A DNA stretch of 31,927 nt. Source: Bondarzewia mesenterica (Eukaryota > Basidiomycota > Agaricomycetes > Russulales > Bondarzewiaceae). Made by a program: the position numbers and the translations under genes. Location: assembly GCA_004802705.1 (NCBI GenBank), contig SGPL01000385.1:1-31927 (forward strand). The letters are read 5' to 3'. Below are positions 1 through 10,310 of the stretch, one piece after another. Every line of letters starts with the position of its first letter. Within the stretch, counting starts at the first letter, position 1. Under the pieces are notes generated by a model. It ran no database searches. It was given only the letters and a program-made list of their open reading frames with translations, and was not told the origin of the DNA.

Positions 1-253
1 GGGTTCCGGCGTCGGCGAGGGTGTCGGCGAGGGCATCAGTACGGCTAACGCAGGGCTGAGGGCCGATAGGTACCGCCCGAAGATTTTTGGATTNCAGGTG
101 AACGAAATTGCCAAACTCCAACGGTGGCAAGAGGCCGTGAGGGACAGGTGCGTTCTTGTTTCCCTCCGTGCATTCGCGGAGATGTCATCTGACATTCCCT
201 CCGATCGTCGTTGCAGGCAAGTGGCGCGATTGGAGGAGTACGAGAACACGTAG
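1..253 (+). CDS. 3' end of an unrecognised protein-coding gene (partial)
   Basis: The reading frame is open from base 2. It contains a short Gly/Glu/Val repeat (GVGEGVGEG), then a charged, probably helical end with the segment NEIAKLQRWQEAVRD. Exon 2-147 joins exon 217-253 across a 69-nt GT..AG intron (148-216) with phase preserved, and the frame stops with TAG at 251-253. The end of the protein (QVARLEEYENT) is Glu/Arg-rich and could continue a coiled coil. The family is not recognised because only about 60 residues are visible. Base 94 is an N and makes one residue ambiguous. The gene is convergent with the monooxygenase at 1982-4144. That it is a real gene rests on the spliced open frame alone; its function is unknown. 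Confidence 0.5.
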   Translation, partial: GSGVGEGVGEGISTANAGLRADRYRPKIFGXQVNEIAKLQRWQEAVRDRCVLVSLRAFAEMSSDIPSDRRCRQVARLEEYENT

Positions 254-1981
254 AAGGCTGGTTTCTCGTTTTTTCTTCCATGTGTGTTATTTTTTACTCT
301 CTCAGCTTCTGGATCAATGGTTATACCATTGCCATTCATCATCACATCATCAAGCTTCACGATTTTAAACTCAAGATCGGCTCTATGATTGTCCAATCAG
401 TCGTGAGCCAAGTGTGATCGCAATGAGCACTCGCTCTCCGAGTTATGGTCATGATTCACAAGTGCTGGATCACCCAAATTGCCTTCTAACCTGAATCTGG
501 AGGGAGAACTGTTGGGGAATGTTGAGGAGCGATCGTTACAAATTCCGACGTTCCCTTCCTTCCCCATTCATTCCAAGCACGCCTCCGGTCGCGTTATCAT
601 CCGCAACCAACCAGCAACCCACTAGACCTGATCCAGATCTCCTTCCTAAATCACCGTGATGAGAGTCCTGTTTCGTCCTATTCTTCGTCCCTAGGCCTCA
701 GTATTCATCGTTACAACGTTCAGGAAGGAAAAAAGAAATGGCTTCAACGATCCTTCCACGATGATCAGACTGAAACCTGCTTCAACACGATCATTCACTT
801 CACCATGTAAGTCCACAGCCATAAGTGCTAGGAGATAGGCTACGCCTGCCGGCGAAGAACAACGGCCGGCTACCGGTTTTTTTCCAATCTGCAGGACGTC
901 GACATCTATTTCCAGTACTTATAATTTACACATGACGCTGTCGAGATCAAGATCAGTAATTCACAGTAAGTACCAGTGCCGGACGCCCGTCAACGCTACT
1001 GCACAACGACGTTCTGCACGTCCGAAGGCTCCCTCGCTTGACAAACCCCTTGTCTCTCGGCGCGCGTATTGTATTTGCTCAGTCAAAGTTACTTTTTGCA
1101 ATTCTTCGGCTTACATTTGAAGCGTCAAAAATAACAATACAGCGTATCGATGTACCAACCGCTCGCTCACTTTGCCATGTCAGTACTAGCGCATGATCGG
1201 CCGTCCTATAACACCGAACACAAGCGAACAAAGGATTCAGAAGATTCCCCTTTCGAGCCAAGTTGATGCTTGAATCTGCTATTATGGTGCAGGCTGCACA
1301 GCACCGTATAATTATCGTAGTCCCCCGGCGGCGAACCAGGGCGAATCCCACACTTGATAATCGCACGAAACTTCGAAGGCAAGACAAGACAAGTAGCAAT
1401 CGCGCAGCGCGACGGTTGGGGGGATTTTATTTTTTGGTGATCTATCTATAGACGATAAGTATGTGTACTATGTACGCTTATGTACGCCGCGGGCAAAGCA
1501 GCTGAATAGGACGTGGACATGCATATGCAAGTCAAGGAGGGTAAGTACGTTACTGTATGTAAGTACCGGTACACAAGAGCATATAGACGATGTTACTCTA
1601 ACCTATTAGATGTGATCAGAGTAGGTCGGAGTGTCAGTCGACAGGTAGGTGGCTAGGAATGTACATGCGGTAAGTGAGTATATATTTACAATGCTTCGGT
1701 TGCGAGCCCGGACAGGTGAAGGGAGCAGGTTCCCGGGTATTCCTTTGCTATCCACAGTTTGTGTAAATATACACCAGAAGCGGAGCGCGAGAAGCAGAAA
1801 AGGGAGAAGTAGGGGAGAGAAAGAAGAGAAAAGGTGAGAGAGAAGAACAAAGATGGGAGATAGTAAGGATGGAAGGACCTGTAAAGTCATGATGACAACG
1901 ATAGAAACGAAAAAACCCGTGAAGAGAAAAGAAGCAAAAAAGCTGGAACAGCGGCGGCGCAAAAGCGCGCGCAGAGTCGTT
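254..1981. other. Convergent intergenic region, no gene supported
   Basis: About 1.7 kb lies between the 3' ends of two convergent genes. It holds only short, mutually overlapping frames with no recognisable protein and no consistent splice structure. It contains an A/G-rich tract on the + strand at about 1776-1880 (pyrimidine-rich on the - strand, just beyond the stop of the monooxygenase) and two copies of an RTAAGTAC word near 1541 and 1559. The 3' untranslated regions of both genes should lie here. I see no tRNA, transposon end or long repeat. Confidence 0.5.
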
Positions 1982-4144
1982 TTAGTTGCCGTCGCATTGG
2001 TGTATCTGGATGTCCATGGCAAACTCGACGCCCGAGTTGGCCGCCTTTGCGCGCTCACGGAGCAGGCCCCACTGGACCCACCAATTGTCCGCCTCGTCCT
2101 CTGCGTCGTATCCAAAGATCTCACGAATCTCGTCCCATTGCGCGGAGTTCCCATCGTCCTCGTCGGTGTCGAGCACGTTCAGCCCACGGTCATGCTTCTC
2201 GCGCATCGTCGCGTCGCGCAGTTCCGTCTGTTCGCCCTCGGGCAGCGTCATAAAGTATATGTTCGCCATGTCCTGCACCCGATTCTTCGAGCACCGCGCC
2301 TGCCGCAGGTCCTGGAACGCGTACAGGAAGCTTTCGATCTGGTCGTGCGACCGCAGGTGCGAGAACAGCTTCGCGAGCACCGACGCGTCCTCCACGCTCA
2401 TTCCCCCCGCCTGGATCGCCCCCGGCTGCAAAACGACGAACGAACAAAGTGACGTGTGACAGTAACGATGTGACACACGACAAATGGATTTATCAGATCA
2501 GGGCACAGATACAATGAGACGCGATGCCAAAACCGGCAGGATGATCGGGAAGACGAGATCTGGCTTACCGGGAACGGATGGGCAGCTTCACCGACGAGCA
2601 GCAGCGGACCGTCATCGTGAACCCAGTCATCCAGGTCGGTCCGCTCCGTCACCTGCATGCGCGACGACGACGCGAGGCTAGCGAGCTTTTGAAGTCTATG
2701 CCCCAAAAAATAACAGCATGCAGTCCGCGAAAATCGCGGTCGCCATCCCCCTGTTGAGCTTCGCTTTTGACGTGACGTCCAGGCTTGGTTAGGAGGACGC
2801 ACCTTGGCTCGGCCCCTCTTACGTGTTGCAGAAGCACTTCTGGCGGGACGATATCGTCCCACACGTCGCTCGAGCTCGATCCGTCATCCGGTGCGTAAAA
2901 GTAGAAGGCACAGTCATCGTCGTGGCCCTACAAAACGAGCACAAAAAATGCGAGGCACGCGTCACGTCAGTCAGTTAGTCAATTCGTTCCTGTCCCGACT
3001 GGACAGGCACTTGACGGCCGCGCTGCGGAAAAAGAAAGACACGCACAATTCGGAAGCAGAGCGCGCAATGGTGGTCGCCGAACCACACGAACTGCGTAAC
3101 CTGCGATCAGAAAATACATCCGGTAAAAGGGGGAAGAGCTGGGAGGGGCAGCGGGGACCGACCAAATCCTGTCTCAAAATCGTAGCCAATTCTGGAACCG
3201 AGTGCATTTTCTGGCCTGGGATGACGGCACTTGGGACGCGACATTAGCCTCCGAACCGCCGCTATATTCATATCACTCACTTAAACATCATTAAACCCGT
3301 CGGCTTAGAAGGGTCGTTGGGCCCCACCACCGTTTCCCGACAGAGCCCCTTGGCGCCGTCTGCGCCGACAATTACATCGCCTTGGATGACTTCGCCTGTC
3401 GTCAGTGTCACCGACCGGCCCTCAACGTCCACCGACACCACCTCTGCCCTCGTCCGTATCCTCGCACCTAGCTCTAGCGCGGTCTCGTAGAGCATCCTGT
3501 GCAAACTGCCGTGCTGGCATCGGCCGAGGTTTCAGAAAGACGAACGATAAAGTCCGATTCGGAAAAAGGGAATTGACATACATGCAGGAACATGAACTCT
3601 CCACCAGCCTCGTTTAACATTTCCTTGTCCCAGCGATGGGCACCCAGCATATTTCCAGAATCGACTGACGGCGACAATGTTTCAGCCACCTGACGTGAAA
3701 CGGGAAGGAGAAGAGAAACTGACATCGATGGAGAAATACTCGCTCCGACACGGCCGCGATCCGCTTGACTTCGTCGCCCATGCCCCAGTGATAAAAGATC
3801 TTGGTCATGTTGGGAGGCATGCGCGTTCCTCCAGGGCTTTTGTGGGCCTGCGGGCAAGGGCATAAGGGGTGCTAGAGGTGAACTTGTGAGAGGGAAAAGA
3901 CGGGTGCTCACAGAATCGAAGCTTTCTTCTCTCTCAAGGACTAGGACGCGGTGTCCGACGCGTCTGAGCGCGACGGCGCACGCGAGGCCAGCGATGCCTC
4001 CGCCGACGATAATGAAGTCGATCGACAGAGACGCCGACTTTGGGAGCGAAGGAGCCCCACCCTGTCGGAGTGAAGGACGATCAGTGGTCGATCACACTAG
4101 GGTCAATGACGGAGCATTTGCCATACGTCGTGGATACCGTTCAT
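1982..4144 (-). CDS. FAD-dependent monooxygenase (salicylate hydroxylase-like), one apparent frameshift
   Basis: Flavoprotein hydroxylase of the PHBH/salicylate-hydroxylase fold, using FAD and NAD(P)H to hydroxylate an aromatic or similar substrate, probably in the cytosol. Exons on the minus strand: 4144-4127, 4061-3912, 3847-3740, 3689-3582, 3513-3281, 3215-3163, 3100-3047, 2927-2803, 2695-2569, 2425-1982, giving 472 aa. Residues 22-31 form the dinucleotide-binding motif (FIIVGGGIAG), with the ribose-binding acid at E49. The DG motif is at 180-181 (VGADGAKG). The second FAD motif is GEAAHPFPPGAIQAGG from 318. The first exon is only 18 nt; it is preferred because it supplies an ATG, a GTATGG donor and the right phase. 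In the sixth exon the frame closes only if one base of a T4 run (3207-3210) is extra. The physiological substrate cannot be told. The family call is firm; the exact exon 6 ends are less so. Confidence 0.85.
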
Positions 4145-6535
4145 GGCGTCGCTAGCAGTTTGCGGAGTGGGAGAGTTTTACGGGTACGGTGGGAGGGGGA
4201 TGTAGGGAGAGAGTAGGGTGGCGGAGGGAGGGGGAGGCAAAATGAAATGTGAAACCGAAGATGATCTGTGGTATTATAACAGTCACGCAGGGAGAACGGG
4301 GAATTGGGGAGAAGAAATGTTACGAAATTATTGTCGGGACACGTGGAGAACTGACCTTTGGTTCCGTACGGTGGACGCTTCCGTTCAACAGTCCAGCGAT
4401 CCCCGTCTCGGCTTTCTCTTGTCGCCACCTCTCGAATATTATTCCCCAGGAACCAAACCCCGCGGACCAGTAAACCAACCCTCTTTCCCTGCACACGTCT
4501 TTCCCTTGCACGAGAGCACACGGGCATAGAGTGCCATTAATTGGACGATCTGACCCTGTAATACCTGGTATTACTTGGGCTCTAGTGCGCGTGCTAGCAG
4601 CCTTTGGAGAAGAAGGGCGATCTGAGGACCTAACTCAATCATAAGAAGCGTTCGAACCGTTCTTGGAACCTAGAAAAGGCTTGACGGTCTGGCCGCGATC
4701 CGATGCTGCTTCTAACCATGCCTATTTATGGTAACTGTGTACGCCGATGGCCGAGTCTTCGAGTCCTTCACGACTTCCATACTTACCAGAACAAGTGCGC
4801 CATTTCTTGTCTTGTCCTTGTTATGGAACGCAAACAATTACCAGCTTCCTACGCTGCAAGTAAATATATCCACCAGCCTTCACTTTCTCGAAAAGCACCG
4901 CGACGCCACCACCGTGAGTACCCCATTCATAATCTGACATCGCGCTAAGTAATTGATTCCGGAAATTATCGCTCACTTCCAAGGTACCATGTGCCGGACT
5001 CATCTGCCACTGTGATGGAGTTCGAATTGGGGTGCCCGTCTGTCCAACCGACGCGGGGAGGCGAGGGAAGGGGGCTCTGACAGATTCATGACCTCCAAGG
5101 CAGAGCCCGAGTTAACATCGCCGCTCAAGCTCGGAGTCCTCGCCTTCCATCTCCATTGCCCAATGTCCTCGTCGTTGTCTACCTGAGACTCGCAATAACA
5201 ATAAACTCATCTCCTTACTGCAGCCGGGCTTCGCCGTATCCCGACTTCGCCTCCCCTGGCGCGTGTCGCGAAGACGACCATTATCTACTCCGTACATACG
5301 CCCACGCCCTGCCCAGCCAATCACTACGGGCCAGTGAGCATGCCTCAATTATGGCCCCTCTCGGCGAGATTAACTTTCCATGTTATTTTCATTTTTCATG
5401 CGCATGTCGAGCATTGGCAAGTCGAGATTGGCTGGCCTAATTTTTTAATTGGGTTTAAACTTAAATGAAACGGTAAGTACGTAGGCGTGCCCTGCGATAT
5501 CTATCGACGGCGCAATCATCGATTTCACTGCATCGATGAATTTCAATTTTTGAAATAAATGGCGCCTCGAGGCAGTTGATCTTGTATGTAAGTCCTCATA
5601 ATGAATTTTGTGTTTCTCATGGACCACTACTTCAGAAGGTCTGCGCACAAGCACCTCACGGCGGCTGCCTGCTTCCTCGTTCCATGACCAGTGCGCGGTG
5701 AGTATGTAAGTGAGCAACAGGCAAGTCGCCGCCAGGTCGCCGCATCGACTGTCAGGACTCAGCCGTCGAGTCTTCGCCAAACCATTCACTGGCAATTAAT
5801 CCTCTTGACGTGAACTGAAGCTACCCAGAATGCAGCTCGCCATCCAACAACTTCGCCTGATCTGACCATTAGTCTTTATGCCCATATCCCAAACGGGGGC
5901 TGGACAGCCTCAACGACTTGCCTTGCTGCTGTACAGGTGACCACTGTTGCATTGACCACTTACCGATACGATGAATAAACAGAAGCAGGAAATCGTGACC
6001 GCACGTGGGCCTATATGTACCGTTGCCCCATCGGCAGCGAGAAGATTCCGAAGAAGCAATCGCCAGCGCGTACCTGACATAAGTACAAGCCTTCCGGAAG
6101 CACGCGGATAAGTACGCAGATCGGCAAGTAGAACCAGCAGAACACGCTGCGTCACCACGCGAAAATCGATTCGAAAGAAGTTCGCAACCATAAAAAAAAA
6201 AGGGAGGCACAACAGACACACACATACACCCATACTAACTTCTCGAAAAATATGAGCAACAGAACGTTGTGGACGGTAAGTAGGACACATAAATGATACT
6301 CGTACACTTACTTCAGCAACCAGTGAGGTACTGATTTCCCTACTGATTACGCATATAACCTACAGTTTGAGTGTTGGAACAACCCGCGTTATAAATTGAA
6401 CTCATAATGAAAAATAGAAAAGAAGATCAGAAAATCAGAAAGAAAATCGAAGAACAAGATAGAACTGCCGAGTTCACCAAGTTTCCCCTCCTTTGGGGGA
6501 AAAATAAAGAGATAGGATAAGAACAAGCCCGACCA
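4145..6535. other. Long intergenic region, no gene supported
   Basis: About 2.4 kb separates two minus-strand genes. The 3' part upstream of 4144 is the promoter side of the monooxygenase and includes a C/T-rich stretch on the minus strand (about 4165-4235) next to its ATG. Open frames such as 5445-5795 (-) and 5869-6225 (-) show no recognisable domain and no good splice partners. Words of the RTAAGTAC type recur at 5473, 6079 and 6108. No transposase, terminal inverted repeat or RNA gene was seen. Confidence 0.45.
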
Positions 6536-8755
6536 TCACTCGCACCTGCGAATTGTATACCGCTCCCAGCCGGGGTACGCAAATGATTCCGCGCGCACCT
6601 CCATATCCGGCATCTCCATCACATCCCTCACCTTGTCTTTCTCCGAGAGCGCCGCCATGAATGCCTCGGCCCGCGCAAGGTCGACGGGCATGTCGAGGGT
6701 GAGCGGCGTCGGCGTGATCTTGAGCTTCTTTGTGTCGCGTTCTGTGCGCGCGAATGGGAGTGGCTTGGGAGGCTTGGGCTTGGGCAGGTGCAGGTATTCG
6801 TAGGTGGGAGGCTGCGGAGCGGAGGACGAGGAGGACGAGGACGGATTCAAAGATTTCACACTTGCTGGGTCACCGTTTGATGGAGGGATGAGCGAAGCGA
6901 GTTCGGTGAGCGCTTCGGCATTGTTGGGTTGGATCTGCAGCGCTGCGCGTAGATCTACAGGCAGTGTCGATGAAAATGAAAATGAAAATGAATGCACGTG
7001 TCGTAAGTTTTATGTTGACTTCGTTAGGAGAGAGCGGAGGCTAGGGAGCAACAGTCACCTTTGATTGCATCCTCCACGTGTCCCTGCATTCTGCGGGCGC
7101 GGGCGCGGCGGAAATAGCCCTTCCCGCTCTTATGCTGGCTCAGCGCCTTGTCACAGGCAGCCTCCGCCTCCATCCATCTTCGCGAAAGGACAGTGAGCAA
7201 GGAGACAGGCGGTCGCAAGTGCAGGCAGCAGGGCTCACTGGTTCAGTTTGAGATGTGCCGCGGCGAGGTTCAGCTGGTAGTGTGGCATCTCGGGCTCAAT
7301 CTCGTTCGCGGCAATGTAGAACTTGATAGCAGACTCGTAGTCGGCTTTTTTGAATGCGGCATTTCCCTGCGTGGTCGACGAGGGAGATCATCAGCGTGCT
7401 GGACGCTATGAGTTGAAATCGACTTTGCCGCGTGGGAGCAGGCGAGAACAACATCCGTGTAGAAGATATATGCTTACTTGCTCTTTTTCCCGCTCTGCTT
7501 TGACATATCGCCATTCCATGAGCTCTCCTATGGTCATCTCGGGGTCGCCCTGTCCTGGAGGCTCGTCCCCTCCAAAGTCAAGCTCAACCTCCCAGACGTC
7601 TTCCTCCTCGTCAGTGCCCCATCCATACACTCCGCTACCTATCCTCCAAAAGTACCCCAGCGAGGAAAGCGAGACGTCAATATACGTTTCAAATTGTAAC
7701 ACAGCAGGAAAAAATGTACCGTACCCCTTCCGTCCCACTCGCGCTGCTTCCCAGATCGTACACCGCTCTCAAGCTCCTCCTCACTGACCGTCCGCTCACA
7801 GACTTCCCCCAAATGATCCGTCGAACAACCGCACTCGCACCACTTACTCGTCAGTTTCTCACGGAGCACCAGCCCGTAACCCCTGACATCAAATTCGTGC
7901 GCGATGCGCCAGAGCGTCTGCACGAGGCGTTCGTATCCAATACGCACCTTAGCGCGCCAGTTCGCATCCCAAGCACCGCCGCCCGTGGTGATCCGCGCAC
8001 CATACTTGAGCATGCAGGCCTCCTCGAGCGCGTCGAAGCCCTCCGTGAGTGGCCCCAGATGTGTTGGCTTGGAAAATTTCGGTTGCTGGGCAGATTCGAG
8101 GGCGTCTAGATGGGACTTAAGCGCAGGGTAGTGGGGGAGGAGACGCAGAGAGTGAAGACCGCGTTTGCGGCAGATGGGAACGCCATTCGACATGGCCTAA
8201 TCCGCAACGTAATGCGGGTCGCGAAGTCAGGTTTATGCAGAATTGTGTCTTTGATATGAGAAGGGGGAAAGAATGGTACGCACAAAATGTCGGAGCACAG
8301 TGTAGGACCATAGCACACTCTTCGTAGCGACCCGCTCGCCCGCCTGGCGCATGTCCATCCCGATAGCGGCACGAAAAAAAATCCTTGATTTCGTTTGAGT
8401 CCGCATTGAATGCAACCCACCCAGGACCGTAGATACTGATGCAGCGCATCATGAGTGTTGGGAGATGGACAAGGGACACGCTGAAGAGGCGCGTGGAGAA
8501 GAGGCGGGCGATGTCCTGCTCGTAGCGGAGGAGCAGCATGCGTGCGATACAGAGCTCAAGCTGTGAAACGGCGGTCATCGCCTGCGAGATGCTCTTGTCA
8601 ACGAGCGGGTTCGGTGCGCGATGGTCCTTGTATGAGTGCGCATGTGGGTTGCCGTGTGCATTTCCGTGCGGGTGTGGGTGCGGGCCGTTTCCATCTTTGC
8701 TGGTCTTGCGCGCCGCGGCGGATCTCTTCTTTACGTGAGAGTATTTTGCGGGCAT
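6536..8755 (-). CDS. TPR-repeat protein with unrecognised N-terminal region, one apparent frameshift
   Basis: Exons on the minus strand: 8755-8284, 8196-7725, 7638-7478, 7366-7239, 7177-7059, 6954-6536, giving 589 aa after one base is removed. The start is followed by a basic, Ser/Lys-rich segment and a His/Pro/Asn-rich stretch. Residues ~50-310 form a region I cannot assign, which includes a Cys cluster (WCECGC). An acidic patch (GTDEEEDVWEVELDFGG) follows. Residues ~369-470 are a clear tetratricopeptide array (GNAAFKKADYESAI, then a long helix pair ending DLRAALQIQPNNAEA), the type used to bind chaperones or complex partners, as in STI1 and RPAP3. A poly-Ser run and a Pro/Lys linker precede a short C-terminal region. 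The first exon changes frame at an A8 run (8374-8381 on +). The TPR call is firm; the cellular role is unknown. Confidence 0.75.
6971..6991. repeat. TGAAAA hexamer microsatellite in an intron
   Basis: Three copies of TGAAAA plus a partial fourth lie inside the last intron (6955-7058) of the TPR gene. On the coding strand this reads as repeated TTTTCA and supplies part of the pyrimidine-rich tract before the acceptor. Confidence 0.8.
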
Positions 8756-8964
8756 TTTCTAAGCGATGTGTCCACAGAGAGACAGCCGAATGATGACTGC
8801 CAACGGGGGTTCGACCTGTGGGGAAATGCTATAAGAGATCGGTTGTACTTCGAAGTGCACAGCAGTTCTGATTCCAAGAGTGCACAACAGAACAGGTATA
8901 TAGGCGGTGTAGAAAACGAAGAATCAGTCCCGAGGGGATGATGAAACAGTGCAACGAGCTCGAA

Positions 8965-8985
8965 GCTCAGCGCTCAGCGCTCAGC
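8965..8985. repeat. Three exact copies of GCTCAGC
   Basis: The 7-mer GCTCAGC occurs three times head to tail about 210 bp upstream of the TPR gene start. The array is too short to assign a function; it may be replication slippage. Confidence 0.75.
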
Positions 8986-10244
8986 GTCTGAGAAAGCAGT
9001 ACTGAGGAAAGAAATTGGTGAGGTCAGATCGGCCGGGCAGGGAAAGGCAGGGAATCACCAATCAGGCAATTATTCAGGCCGGACAGTCCGCCATGGCCGA
9101 AGTTCAGGTAGACGGTTTTGCCCCGCCGCGTCTGCGTCGATATGCCTATATCCTGAACGACGAGCAACTTCATATACTTAACTTGAAGCATCAAGTTATC
9201 TGTTGTGAGTGTGCCAGCTTCTTCCACAGCGCCATGATTTATTTTATGGCCCTCATAATAGATCATATGAACGTTCCCTTCAAGCTCTAGCTCTAGCTTT
9301 AGGTTTCAAAAGCTAACTTGAAGTACCTGTCATTTCTTGCATGATCATCTAGTCATGGACCCGGGATAGCTAGCGGTCCAATCCTCACAACCACTTGAAC
9401 GCGGGCAGCTCGACGTGCCACTCCTGTACTCCCGTTCAAACCCATGGGTCATAAGTGATACTCGCACGATTTCTCTCGCAATAAATCCCTTTTCTTCCTC
9501 GAGCCCACTCTCAGAGCGAGATCTTCATGGAGGCGAGACTTGTCATCCTATGGGTTGCGACCACGTGCCCAGCTTTGCGGGAGTCATGATGACACTTGTC
9601 GTCCGAACCGAATGGTGTGTCTCAGGTTTCAACCCTATCAGCTTGTTCGCGGGGCCCGGTAATCTATAAGGCACTGTTCAACCTTCTGGTGACAGATATT
9701 GCTCTGTCTTGCTGTGCTTTGGCCAGTGCAGAATATCGGCGGCTTCCATCTAGAAAGCCTTCAACTGTGCCGGTTCAAGCAAGGCTCCAGCCAACGCACG
9801 TTTTCCAAACGCTTTTGACTTCGCATGAGTCGCTGAAGTGCTGAAAATATCTCCACGCATGTTTAGTTGTTGCGTCAGATTATTCCCTAGTTGGCTGCTG
9901 GCGCTTGCGTGTATGCGTCATACTGGGATCTATACAGCGCTATGGAGTGTCCGTCTGTAGCCCCTCAAACTCTCCCCCACCACCCTTGACGCTTGATATC
10001 AATTACATCCTATCTGATAGCGCTTAAGCTATATCTCATTCGCCTTCATGTCGCTGGCTTCCCTCAACAACCCCGCAAGCAAAACCAGTATAACTGCCAT
10101 TCGAATGGCATTCTTCAACAGGTTCGCATGTACACGAGTTTTCATGGGGAAAGTCAACCATCATGGAAGCGCATGTCAACGCGCACAGTGAGTGTTCCCT
10201 AAAAACATGGAGACCTTGGAATAGAAGCTCACAGTGACATTCTT

Positions 10245-10310
10245 GCAGCATATGCATGATATCCTGGCAGCACATGCATGACATCCTCACAGCGTACGAG
10301 TGACATCTTG
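10245..10310. repeat. Degenerate 22-bp tandem repeat, three units
   Basis: Units at 10245-10266, 10267-10288 and 10289-10310 align without gaps. The first two share GCAGCAYATGCATGAYATCCT; the third has diverged but keeps CAGC and TGACATCTTG. A partial fourth match (GTGACATTCTTG) precedes them at about 10234-10245. The array lies in noncoding DNA about 1.5 kb upstream of the P450. Confidence 0.75.

Noticed and set aside
1853..2452. 199-codon plus-strand open frame.
   Set aside because: It is antisense to the last exon of the monooxygenase, whose frame has clear family motifs; the plus-strand frame is a GC-rich shadow.
4145..6535. A possible transposon remnant, because of low coding content and recurring short words.
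   Set aside because: No transposase or reverse transcriptase fragment, terminal repeat or target-site duplication could be seen.
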